Below, piece by piece: positions 25,892-33,829 of a stretch of DNA of 64,000 nucleotides (position 1 is its first letter; each line of letters begins with the position of its first letter). The notes under the pieces were generated by a model. The model had not been told where the DNA came from. It did no database searches and worked only from the letters and a program-made list of their open reading frames with translations. The stretch comes from GCA-001856825 sp038729485 (GTDB taxonomy: Archaea > Thermoplasmatota > Thermoplasmata > Thermoplasmatales > GCA-001856825): positions 62,001 to 126,000 of the forward strand of contig JAVYRX010000001.1 in NCBI GenBank assembly GCA_038729485.1. The letters are read 5' to 3'. The position numbers and the translations under genes are program-made.

Positions 25892-26326
25892 CTATACGTA
25901 TTTATCCATGATCTCGTTAAATTTTGCCAGTGTTTCACTCAGCTTTGAAAGATCTTCCTTCGTCATTTTATTTAGGAAATCCGCGAATATCTCCCTCTTG
26001 AGTTTGTCAATTTCCGCTGCCTTTTGAGCGCCTTTTTTTGTGAGGGTAATTATATATCTTCTTCTATCTCTCCCTTTAGTCCTTTCTGCCAAACCCCTCT
26101 GTTCAAGGCTATCGACTGCCGATGTAATAGTAGCATTCGAGAACCCCGTGATTTCTGAAAGATCGCTCATTGTGTATTCTCCCTTGCCTTTACGAATCGC
26201 ATTTATGACAAGTATATCCATTGAGTTAACGCCCTTGAGGCGAGAATTTATTTCGTTTATCACTTTTATCCTTAACTTCCTGATGGAAGCTAGCTTTTCA
26301 AGAAGATCGTAGTAGTCGTCCATCAT
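25892..26326 (-). CDS. MarR-family transcription regulator
   Basis: A 144-residue winged-helix regulator. Residues ~50-95 hold the recognition helix and wing: YTMSDLSEITGFSNATITSAVDSLEQRGLAERTKGRDRRRYIITLT, of which the parts NATITSAVDSLEQRG and DRRRYIITLT are diagnostic. A short N-terminal and longer C-terminal helix give the usual dimer. It overlaps the stop of a DHA2 exporter gene (ATGA), so it probably controls that exporter, as commonly seen for MarR/EmrR pairs. The ligand is unknown. Confidence 0.88.
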   Translation of the reverse strand: MMDDYYDLLEKLASIRKLRIKVINEINSRLKGVNSMDILVINAIRKGKGEYTMSDLSEITGFSNATITSAVDSLEQRGLAERTKGRDRRRYIITLTKKGAQKAAEIDKLKREIFADFLNKMTKEDLSKLSETLAKFNEIMDKYV

Positions 26327-28077
26327 TTCTTTACACCGTGAATTATCAAAGATGAATCGTTGGATTGCTGGCCTCGTTGATGCATGTCATCGGCGCTTGC
26401 TTCCCCAGACAACTGCCTCTTTTCTGGCTTTTCTTCGTGTATGTATTTCCCACCCCTTAGCGCTGAAAGGAGTGCACCGATCAATGTCAGGGCTATGGCA
26501 AAGTAAAGAGATTCCGATAAGCCTACCTTGAAGGAGGGCCCAATGGCATTGGGCATGAATGTTAGCGATTCGAGCGCCTTCAATGCTGTTGGAGGTATAA
26601 TCGACAGCATGGAGGATGGTAGCGAGCTAGCTGGATTTATTCCGAGGAAAGCAGCAAATAACATCCCTTCCGGATTTACTCGCGATAACGAATAAGCGAC
26701 TTCCGATGGAAGGCCGATGGAGATAGATGTATTGTAGAGGGAAGACGGGAGGCTTCCGGAAAATACAGCTATAAGTATTGTAAAGAATGCTGCCATGCTA
26801 ATCGTCTGCCCTATATTGTTAAAAGTTGTCCTCATGCCGTTTCCAGCCCCTCTGTTCTGCTCGGGCAAGGAGTTCATTATTGCAGTTGTGTTTGGCGCGG
26901 CGAAGAGTCCGCCTCCTAGACCATTCATCAACATGATAAGCTCAAATTCCCAAACATTGAAGTTATAAGGAAGAAGCGTAAGCAAATAGAGGGAAAGAGC
27001 TATTATGAGCATCCCAGCAGTTGCAAATATCCTGGCACCGTATCTATCGGTAAGTATCCCTCCTATCGGACCGAGAATTATAAATCCGACCATCATCGGC
27101 AGCATGTAAATGCCGGCCACGAAGGGGGTGTTGACATAGCTCACACCATGAAGCGGCAGATATATACCCTGTAGCCAAATCACTACGAGAAACATCACGG
27201 CACCTCTTCCTAGAGACATCAAAAAAGCGGCGAGGCTTCCGTATGTAAACGGTTTGATCCTGAATAGATTAAGGTTGAACATAGGATATTTGACCCTTCT
27301 CTCAATTAACACGAACAGTACCAATAAGACTATGCCTACTAGGAAGAATGCAATTACCTTTGGATCAGACCACCCCATGGCAAGGTTCTTGTAAGGTATC
27401 AGGCCGTACGTGAATCCCAAGCTGACCAATACCAGTCCGCCTCCAAGAGCTATATTTCCTCCCACGTCAACTGGCACCTTAACCCTCTTTGAAGTCTGTT
27501 TAAGCTTGAAAACAGACCAAATTGAGCCTGCTACGGCGAAGGGGACGTTGACTATAAAGACTAAATGCCAGTCCACAGATGCCAAAAGCCCTCCAGCAAC
27601 CAGACCGATCAGTGAGCCTGCCATAAACGATATTTGGTTAATTCCGAGTGCCTTTCCCCTTTCGTTCGGGCCAAAAGCATCAGTCAGGAGAGCAGTACTG
27701 TTAACCATAAGAAGTCCGCCTCCCACTGCTTGAACCATCCTGAATCCTATGAGCATTTCAGCGCCTAGGTTCCCTGATCCGCTTGGTACGACCGATAGGA
27801 TTATGGAACCGATCGTGAATATTATAAAACCTATTGTGTAAAACCTGGTTCTTCCGAATAGGTCGGATATTCTACCAAAAGTGACAAGCAGCGTTGCAAC
27901 GACTATGCTGTATCCCATTAGAACCCACAATAGCATTACCAGCTCTCCCGAAGCGAACGGGTCAATGCCCAATCCCCTGAAAATCGCCGGTAAGGAAATC
28001 ATAACGATTGTCATGTTTATAGAAGACATCAGGCCGCCAAGCGTTGTGTTTGTCAGCACAGTCCACTTGTATTCCAT
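26323..28077 (-). CDS. MFS drug exporter, DHA2 (14-TM) family
   Basis: A 584-residue proton-driven multidrug exporter, with about 14 hydrophobic segments, longer than the typical ~500. Motif A is visible as GRISDLFGRTRFY, motif C-like PSSGSGNLGAEMLIGFRMVQAVGGGLL; loop GGILTDRYGAR is the second-half motif A. A ~50-residue cytoplasmic tail rich in charged and Gln residues follows (EEKPEKRQLSGEAS). First gene of a two-gene operon ending in marR. Confidence 0.87.
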   Translation of the reverse strand: MEYKWTVLTNTTLGGLMSSINMTIVMISLPAIFRGLGIDPFASGELVMLLWVLMGYSIVVATLLVTFGRISDLFGRTRFYTIGFIIFTIGSIILSVVPSGSGNLGAEMLIGFRMVQAVGGGLLMVNSTALLTDAFGPNERGKALGINQISFMAGSLIGLVAGGLLASVDWHLVFIVNVPFAVAGSIWSVFKLKQTSKRVKVPVDVGGNIALGGGLVLVSLGFTYGLIPYKNLAMGWSDPKVIAFFLVGIVLLVLFVLIERRVKYPMFNLNLFRIKPFTYGSLAAFLMSLGRGAVMFLVVIWLQGIYLPLHGVSYVNTPFVAGIYMLPMMVGFIILGPIGGILTDRYGARIFATAGMLIIALSLYLLTLLPYNFNVWEFELIMLMNGLGGGLFAAPNTTAIMNSLPEQNRGAGNGMRTTFNNIGQTISMAAFFTILIAVFSGSLPSSLYNTSISIGLPSEVAYSLSRVNPEGMLFAAFLGINPASSLPSSMLSIIPPTALKALESLTFMPNAIGPSFKVGLSESLYFAIALTLIGALLSALRGGKYIHEEKPEKRQLSGEASADDMHQRGQQSNDSSLIIHGVKK

Positions 28078-28311
28078 TCTTAGGGTATTTGTTTCAGTCT
28101 TAAAAGTTTTCCTAGTAAAATATCACACTGAAAAACTTCACTCTATCCCTATATCATCTCTTTTATCCATTGCGGTCTTTAAAATGATCTAGTCTGGGTT
28201 ACCTGCAGCTGAATTATGATTGAAATTACTTCGCTGAAGGCGGGCGTTTCCGGCTTCATCGGGAATGATATAGCCAACCGATTAATTCCAGGCCCTTTTT
28301 TGCGGAGCTTT

Positions 28312-28319
28312 TTTATAAT
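28312..28319 (+). promoter_or_regulatory. TATA box of the DtxR-like gene
   Basis: TTTATAAT lies ~24 bases ahead of the ATG at 28340, giving a leaderless transcript; the candidate operator (28322-28340) fills the space between TATA and start. Confidence 0.5.
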
Positions 28320-28321
28320 TG

Positions 28322-28340
28322 TTAGTGCTTACCTAACTAA
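28322..28340. promoter_or_regulatory. Inverted repeat at the start of the DtxR-like gene, candidate metal-repressor box
   Basis: TTAGT and ACTAA arms bracket a 9-base centre in a 19-base element; a second arrangement, GTTAG-N7-CTAAC, overlaps it (28321-28337). Length and the TTAG...CTAA edges resemble DtxR/IdeR/MntR boxes. It sits between the TATA box and the ATG, where a bound repressor would block transcription. Confidence 0.45.
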
Positions 28341-28753
28341 TGAAGGGATATATTAATCATATCACCAAGAGGGAAAGGGACGCCCTGGTGATCATTGGAA
28401 GAAATAAGGAAAACAAGTTCCCGATAAGGATTTCTTCATTGGCAAAGCAGCTGAACATAAGAACGCCTACCGCGGAGGAGATTGTTGAAAAGCTGGTATT
28501 GAAAAATCTTGTACAGAAAAGCGGTGGCTTGGTTATCTTGTCAGACGCAGGAATGAAATATTATCTGGAAACCATGATGAAGCACAGGGCAATGGAAACA
28601 TTTCTAACAGGTTGCGGCGTGGACCCGGACACGGCATGCAAACAGGTAAGCGTATTTGACTACCTCCTGGACAAGGGAAGCGCCATCAAAATATTGAAAA
28701 AATTGGGCAACCCTGAAAAGTGCCCCCACGGACTCAAGATAGTTGAGAGTTAG
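28340..28753 (+). CDS. DtxR/MntR-family metal-dependent regulator
   Basis: A 137-residue protein with the DtxR family architecture: N-terminal winged helix (SLAKQLNIRTPTAEEIVEKLVLKNLVQKSGGLVILSDAG) followed by a dimer/metal domain with a spread of His, Glu, Cys and Asp residues (HRAMETFLTGCGVDPDTACKQVSV, CPHGLKI). This second part keeps HRAMETF and the CPHG ending usual in MntR/IdeR. Shorter than IdeR, lacking the SH3 domain. Next to a metal transporter gene 11 bases downstream, so it likely represses that transporter and itself. Confidence 0.85.
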   Translation: MKGYINHITKRERDALVIIGRNKENKFPIRISSLAKQLNIRTPTAEEIVEKLVLKNLVQKSGGLVILSDAGMKYYLETMMKHRAMETFLTGCGVDPDTACKQVSVFDYLLDKGSAIKILKKLGNPEKCPHGLKIVES

Positions 28754-28764
28754 GAGGCCTGCGT

Positions 28765-29727
28765 ATGGTATACATAAACTTGTGGAATCCCCAAAACGTA
28801 CCTTTTATCAGCACTGTAATAATATCGTATCTTCTAGGAATAGTCCATGGAATAACACCTGATGAACATACGTGGCCCATTACTTTCAGCTACTCGGTTG
28901 GAACCTTTAGTTCGAAGGGGGGTGCTAAAACAGGGCTTGTTTTCAGCTCTGGCTTTACCGCTCAGAGGGCAATATTGTCAGAATTAAGCTACCTTGCTTT
29001 AGCAGGCGTTTTCATGACGGCTGAAGCATTTGGTGTCACGTATATCTTCGTAGGTTTAGCGATGGCCCTGGCCGGCATTTACATAGCCAGGAGGGGGAAA
29101 TATCCGCATTGGCATTTCTTGGAAGAAAAACTTGGTATTTTATTCAGAATCCACGGCAAGAAGAGTGAGGCGCAGAAGGAGGAGCTGCAGCACAAAATAA
29201 ATCCTGCATATGTAATGGGTGATTCGGTAGATGTTAGGCCCGTTCCGGTAAAGCTAGCGCTGATACACGGATTCATAGCTGGATTCGGTTTTGGAGCATT
29301 CGCATTGATCATATACACTGTATTGGCACCATCAATGCCGTCAGTTTATCTCGGCTTTCTTCCCGGCCTGCTCTTTGGGTTGGGCACCATGACGATGCAG
29401 ATCGCTTTTGGCACCGTATTTGGAACCTGGCTCAGCAAGATGAAAAGACTAACGAAGGAAGGTGTTGCGTTCGTGGGAAAGACGATTTCAACATATGTAC
29501 TAGAATACGGCGGTGCGGCTTTCATTATTGCTGGGGCGGCAATACTTGCGTTCCCACAAATACTCAACTTTGGAATAATCACTCCTCTGAAGGTTCACAA
29601 TCTTCATGACCTGGGCGTTGGATTCTTTATCGTTATAGTGGTTGTTGTCGTCATAGGGCTGATAGGCTACAAGATTGCAGTAAAGGAGGCAGTAAATAAT
29701 CCGCGTCTGGTAAGGACACAGACGTGA
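28765..29727 (+). CDS. Probable heavy-metal (Ni/Co) membrane transporter
   Basis: A 320-residue integral membrane protein with about seven to eight hydrophobic segments. Near the N-terminus is LGIVHGITPDEHTWPITFSY, a His-Asp-His cluster like the HxxxDH-type motifs of NiCoT/NicO transporters. Two more His-rich loops occur at the cytoplasmic side (HWHFLEEK, RIHGKK) and late helices carry KVHNLHD. Being co-transcribed with a DtxR/MntR-like repressor supports Ni, Co, Mn or Fe. Import versus export cannot be decided. Confidence 0.65.
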   Translation: MVYINLWNPQNVPFISTVIISYLLGIVHGITPDEHTWPITFSYSVGTFSSKGGAKTGLVFSSGFTAQRAILSELSYLALAGVFMTAEAFGVTYIFVGLAMALAGIYIARRGKYPHWHFLEEKLGILFRIHGKKSEAQKEELQHKINPAYVMGDSVDVRPVPVKLALIHGFIAGFGFGAFALIIYTVLAPSMPSVYLGFLPGLLFGLGTMTMQIAFGTVFGTWLSKMKRLTKEGVAFVGKTISTYVLEYGGAAFIIAGAAILAFPQILNFGIITPLKVHNLHDLGVGFFIVIVVVVVIGLIGYKIAVKEAVNNPRLVRTQT

Positions 29728-29849
29728 ATCGTAGGGAAAAGCGTTGCGCTACTCCCGATTGCATCTGTGGCTCAATAAAACGCATCATCTGACTGGGACA
29801 GATAGCAAACGCTAAGGATTTATAACAATTGTCTTTATCGTATGGTCAC

Positions 29850-29924
29850 GCTCCGGTGGTGTAGTCCGGCCAAGCATATCGGCCTTTCGAGCCGACGACC
29901 CGGGTCCAAATCCCGGCCGGAGCA
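29850..29924 (+). tRNA. tRNA-Glu (anticodon TTC)
   Basis: Complete cloverleaf: acceptor GCTCCGG / CCGGAGC, anticodon stem TCGGC / GCCGA with the loop CTTTCGA (anticodon TTC), T arm CCGGG-TCCAAAT-CCCGG, and discriminator A. CCA is not encoded. A TATA box (TTTATAAC, ~29819-29826) lies about 27 bases upstream. The 3' end is 4 bases from the stop of the convergent DUF2721 gene. Confidence 0.96.
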
Positions 29925-29928
29925 TTAT

Positions 29929-30363
29929 TTACATGGATTTTAAGTCAATCTCCAAAGCCCTGAGAGACAAGATTATGTGCAGTATTATGAATATCGCACC
30001 CAGAAATACTGAAATGAGCGAAAGGATCATATTTATGAGAACAACTCCTTCTACATTGACGCTGTACAAAAATGAGATGACGATGGAAATGCTTGATACT
30101 ACGGCAAAGAACACCGAAAAATAGAGTGATAGGAGACCGTTCCTTAGAATCTTGGCCATTAGGATAAGGGTGGATATCTGTCTCCTGTAAGAGGAAACAA
30201 GATTCTCGTTTATCTCTCCAAGAAATATTTCTCTGTGCATGTTCCTGATTCTATTCATGACACTTGAATACCTTTCATTAGCCCCCAGTATTATCAGAGC
30301 TACGCCCGTTATGAGTGCCATTGGTATGAAGGACTCGTTCATGAGTTCTAGAACGTCGATCAC
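29929..30363 (-). CDS. DUF2721-like small membrane protein
   Basis: A 144-residue protein with three hydrophobic segments: residues ~12-30, ~72-98 and ~105-133. It keeps the DUF2721 pattern of an N-terminal helix followed by a charged Arg-rich loop (NERYSSVMNRIRNMHREI) and a YRRQISTLILMAKILRNGL segment. Biochemical role is unknown for the whole family. Start ATG at 30363. Confidence 0.7.
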   Translation of the reverse strand: MIDVLELMNESFIPMALITGVALIILGANERYSSVMNRIRNMHREIFLGEINENLVSSYRRQISTLILMAKILRNGLLSLYFSVFFAVVSSISIVISFLYSVNVEGVVLINMILSLISVFLGAIFIILHIILSLRALEIDLKSM

Positions 30364-30437
30364 CTAGGATAATCGCTTACAGGGATAATTATTCATACCC
30401 TGACAAAAGATTAATAATCACGATATATGAAAATGCA

Positions 30438-31019
30438 ATGCATACAGATCTTTATGTATCACTGGCAGGGTATCTCCTTGGCCTTTCCCTATCTGCACCC
30501 CCAGGGCCAGTAAACGCAATTATGATGAATGAATCCTCAAAATCCGCACTACATGGCGCAAGCGTGGGTGCCGGGGCCATGACAGCTGACGCAATATTTC
30601 TGGCCATCCTATATTTTGTTAGAAGCACAATCCCACATTGGATATTCGAGTATCTTTATATTCTCGGAGCAGCGTATATGCTCTACCTTTCGGTATCCGT
30701 ACTAAAATCAAAGATGCCTTCAAGGTCACAGAAGGGAAACTATCTAGTAGGCATATCGATAGGAATAACTAACCCATTTCAGATAGTCTGGTGGATCACC
30801 GTGGGTCTTTTCCTAATTGAGAAGTTGACAATGATTTCTGTTTTGTTTTTCTTCTTGGGGATTGTAACATGGATTACGGTTTTTCCACTTGCGGTGAACC
30901 GCCTGGGCAAAGAATACGCTGGATTAGTTAAACTGCTGTCATTTATTGTCTTGGTAGCATTTTCAGCTCTGATGATTTTTTATGCGTTGGAGTCCTTTCT
31001 CCCATTTAAGCTAATCTAA
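30438..31019 (+). CDS. LysE-family amino-acid exporter
   Basis: A 193-residue membrane protein with about six hydrophobic segments, fitting the LysE/RhtB type that exports amino acids such as lysine, threonine or homoserine. The N-terminal block LLGLSLSAPPGPVNAIMM and GASVGAGAMTADAIFLAIL are the family's hallmarks, and the middle helix has GISIGITNPFQIVWW. Substrate unknown. It sits between DUF2721 (minus) and an unknown gene (plus). Confidence 0.83.
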   Translation: MHTDLYVSLAGYLLGLSLSAPPGPVNAIMMNESSKSALHGASVGAGAMTADAIFLAILYFVRSTIPHWIFEYLYILGAAYMLYLSVSVLKSKMPSRSQKGNYLVGISIGITNPFQIVWWITVGLFLIEKLTMISVLFFFLGIVTWITVFPLAVNRLGKEYAGLVKLLSFIVLVAFSALMIFYALESFLPFKLI

Positions 31020-31063
31020 GCTCAAAGATTTAATATTTCAAAAATTATACTCTCCTGATACAA

Positions 31064-31666
31064 ATGCCCGGGACCGAAGAGAAAGACTGGTTTTCTAAGC
31101 TTGACGAACAACTTGCCAGGAAAGAGAAAGAAGTACTAAAAGACAGCTCACTCACCACAGGAAAAAAGTCTGAATTTAATAGGAAGATCCTATCAGATCT
31201 GTGGCAAACCTGGGTGAGATTTAACAGACAGAATATTCATTTTACCATTGATCCCCCACCCAATAAATGGCTGGAGTTCACTAGCTATCCAGAAAAGTTC
31301 CAGCTGAGCGGTGATTTTCTTTTTGAGAATGTTAGCAATATAACCTTCCGTGATACTGCAGGGGACAGAGAACGTGTGGGCGATTCTCTAAAAGTTATAT
31401 ATAGGAAGGAGGAAAACGAAGGCATTACGATCCTTTTTGAGTTTTCTGAAGGAGAAAAATACGATAGATACACAGGGTGGCACAGATATTTCACACAGTA
31501 TCTCCTTTACGAATCTTCACTGAAGACGGCAAAAATTGATGAGGTAGAGAACGTTCTTCTGGACGTGCTTACTAAATGGTATGAGAGTCAGTTGAGAAGA
31601 GACAGAAACGTAATAATAGAGGAGATAAAGAAGAACTATAAGAAAGGTGAAACATTTATTGCCTGA
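31064..31666 (+). CDS. Unknown soluble protein upstream of alaX
   Basis: A 200-residue charged protein that I do not recognise. No membrane segment or signal. It is Lys/Glu-rich at the N-terminus (KLDEQLARKEKEVLK), has a middle of beta character rich in aromatic residues (WQTWVRFNRQNIHFTIDPPPNKW, WHRYFTQYLLYE) and a helical C-terminus. The alaX start (GTG 31647) lies inside its last 20 bases, so the two are translated together; a link with tRNA-Ala proofreading is only suggested by this. Confidence 0.6.
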   Translation: MPGTEEKDWFSKLDEQLARKEKEVLKDSSLTTGKKSEFNRKILSDLWQTWVRFNRQNIHFTIDPPPNKWLEFTSYPEKFQLSGDFLFENVSNITFRDTAGDRERVGDSLKVIYRKEENEGITILFEFSEGEKYDRYTGWHRYFTQYLLYESSLKTAKIDEVENVLLDVLTKWYESQLRRDRNVIIEEIKKNYKKGETFIA

Positions 31667-32333
31667 GCACAACGCTCTCCTTTACCTCGACGGGATAGAG
31701 GGCTCTTATCTCAAGGAAATAGACGTTACCGTTCTAGGATATGAAAACGGGGGATACGTCTTAGACAAGACGATAATGCATTATCAAGGAGGGGGTCAGC
31801 CGGGAGACAGAGGATACATTTTGACTGATAAAGGGAAGATACCTATATACAATGTTGTTAAAGACAAACGGAAAATTCTACACCTTTCGAACGTCAAGGC
31901 GGATATTCGAGAAGGGAAACTGGCAGTTGACTGGGAAAGGAGATACAAAATAATGAAAATGCACACGCTGCAGCACGCGATATCTGCTATAATATTCAAG
32001 CAGGGGATTAGATCCTTGATTACGGAAGTGTTTCCAGGGCATGGATATATAATAGTGGACAGGACGCCTTCCTTCTCTCCTGAAATATATGAGATAAGTA
32101 AAAATGCACGCAGCCTAAAAAGGTACAACCTAAAGAAGGAGGAACTTGACAGAGAATTGTTGGCAAGATGCAATCTGGAAAAATTGCCAAAGTCTCTCGA
32201 CGTTCTTTCAATCGTTGAAATTGATGGAATCGACGTCTGCGCGTGCGCGGGAACTCACGTACGAAATACAAAGGAGATAGGAGATTACTGGATCAGAAAT
32301 CCTGGAAAGACCATTGAGTTCGGTTTGTTTTAG
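31647..32333 (+). CDS. alaX: Free-standing alanyl-tRNA editing protein AlaX (first copy)
   Basis: Hydrolyses Ser-tRNA-Ala (or Gly-tRNA-Ala) formed by mischarging. The 228-residue protein has the editing motifs HTLQHA (HxxxH) and CACAGTHVRNT (CxxxH), plus the glycine-rich GGGQPGDRG block, all normal. Start is GTG at 31647, overlapping the unknown upstream gene by 20 bases. The stop touches the stop of the convergent KaiC-like gene with no gap. A second AlaX is at 38995 and full-length alaS at 48887. Confidence 0.87.
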   Translation: MKHLLPEHNALLYLDGIEGSYLKEIDVTVLGYENGGYVLDKTIMHYQGGGQPGDRGYILTDKGKIPIYNVVKDKRKILHLSNVKADIREGKLAVDWERRYKIMKMHTLQHAISAIIFKQGIRSLITEVFPGHGYIIVDRTPSFSPEIYEISKNARSLKRYNLKKEELDRELLARCNLEKLPKSLDVLSIVEIDGIDVCACAGTHVRNTKEIGDYWIRNPGKTIEFGLF

Positions 32334-33029
32334 TCATTGAAACAGTTCAGATTTAGACAACACTGCTATGCCCTTGGGCCCGATGCTGTAGGGTCTTGCC
32401 TTCCTGTCGTGGTTCATCATTCTCATCTTCAATACCCTCATGATGCTTGTAGTCGTGCCGACGTTGTCGTCGTATCTATTAAGGAGGGAGATTACGCCAT
32501 CTGACACAAATTCTGCGAGCCCTTCCCTGCTGGAATAAGGTATAGACAAATTGGATTCAGCAAGCAGCAGCGACGTGACTCCTGTGTCCCTGAGTGCATT
32601 TGAAAGATTCATAATTATATTCCTCTTCATCGCTTCGCCATCAGCAACCAGCAGGAGAAGGGAGATGCTGTCTATTATAACTCTCTTTGGCTTCATTGCG
32701 GCCAAATTAGCACGAAAATTATCTCCATTTTTCAACATTTCAACAAATTCCAGGACGTCGGGGTTTATCAGATATATCTTACTGCCTAGATAGGGTGAAA
32801 AATCTAGGCCATAAGAGATAGAAGCTGCCACGATACTTTCCTTTCGCTCCTCCAGGGTAAAATATGCAACTACGTCGCCCTTTACCGCGCCCCTATGTGC
32901 GAAGTGTATACCGAGTGTTGTTTTCCCAGCCCCGTAGCTACCAAGAACTAAGACAGACGATCCCTCTGGAATACCCCCTCCCAACATGTCATTCAATCCA
33001 TCGATTCCTGTGTCTATAAGATTCATCAC
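32334..33029 (-). CDS. KaiC-like RecA-superfamily ATPase (active Walker A)
   Basis: A 231-residue single-domain ATPase of the KaiC/RadB-like group. Walker A is LGSYGAGKTTLGIHFA, Walker B-like RVIIDSISLLLLV, and the second acidic residue follows (EERKES, DPG region). It starts with LIDTGIDGLNDMLGGGIPEG, the family opening. The upstream gene encodes a paralogue with a broken P-loop, ATGA-linked. Possible roles include signalling or a regulator; the family is widespread in archaea with few known functions. Confidence 0.83.
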   Translation of the reverse strand: MMNLIDTGIDGLNDMLGGGIPEGSSVLVLGSYGAGKTTLGIHFAHRGAVKGDVVAYFTLEERKESIVAASISYGLDFSPYLGSKIYLINPDVLEFVEMLKNGDNFRANLAAMKPKRVIIDSISLLLLVADGEAMKRNIIMNLSNALRDTGVTSLLLAESNLSIPYSSREGLAEFVSDGVISLLNRYDDNVGTTTSIMRVLKMRMMNHDRKARPYSIGPKGIAVLSKSELFQ

Positions 33030-33829
33030 CTCACCTTCATCGTATTTAGAACGACCATGCCAGATGCATATTCAAATTCCGTGTCGAATCTTTCTATCTT
33101 TTCCGCTTCTATCATCGGAAGGACCCCGATGAACCTTGGTATTGTCATGAACCTCTTTCTTCTGCTTGTTCTTTCAGATGCCCCCCACTCAAACAGCATA
33201 GTTCCATCGAATATTTCCATAAGAATGTTCTCAGACCTTCTTTCTACTATTCCTGAAGTCATGAGAACGTATATAACGGAATTCCACATCTTTGCCGCTC
33301 TGGACAGACCCCTCGCAAGATCAAATATTGTGTTTTCGTCAGAGTACTTGCTCGTCAGCAAATCCGTCAATGAATCTACTATTATCAACCTGTCCCTTCC
33401 TACCTTTTCTATATCCCTGATAAATGTCGAAACGAGATTCTCTCTGTCTCTCAAAGTCGAATACTCCCCAACCCAAGAAAGCGGTACTTGGGTCTGCTGA
33501 TAAAAAAGTCTGGAATAATCAAGGACATTTATCGTACTTATCAGGTCTGATGCAAGCCTATTTTCTAGCGAAAGAGATATAATTCTAAATACTTCTTTCT
33601 TTGGCTTCGAAAATGATACATATACTATCCCTCCCAGTATTTTCACCTCGAAACCATCAAGCTCTCTGAATGCTTTCCCCCTCAAGGCCTGAGAAAGGTT
33701 AGCTGCAGAACTAAGGCAAAATTCCAGATTGCCTGCTCCAGGCTGACCCAAAAGAAGCACCGAACTCCCTTCTGGGACTCCGCCTTTTGAAATCGTATCG
33801 AATGATGGTACGAATGTTGGAACCCTCAT
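33026..33829 (-). CDS. KaiC-like protein with degenerate Walker A
   Basis: A 267-residue paralogue of the next gene. It retains the opening (SFDTISKGGVPEGSS) and a Walker B-like strand RLIIVDSLTDLL, but the P-loop reads LGQPGAGNLEFC, so the invariant Lys and Ser/Thr are gone. ATP hydrolysis is therefore unlikely; it could be the regulatory half of a heteromer with the adjacent active ATPase. Both genes are translationally coupled (33026-33029) and with the GalE-like gene upstream. No tail or extra domain is visible. Confidence 0.7.
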   Translation of the reverse strand: MRVPTFVPSFDTISKGGVPEGSSVLLLGQPGAGNLEFCLSSAANLSQALRGKAFRELDGFEVKILGGIVYVSFSKPKKEVFRIISLSLENRLASDLISTINVLDYSRLFYQQTQVPLSWVGEYSTLRDRENLVSTFIRDIEKVGRDRLIIVDSLTDLLTSKYSDENTIFDLARGLSRAAKMWNSVIYVLMTSGIVERRSENILMEIFDGTMLFEWGASERTSRRKRFMTIPRFIGVLPMIEAEKIERFDTEFEYASGMVVLNTMKVR

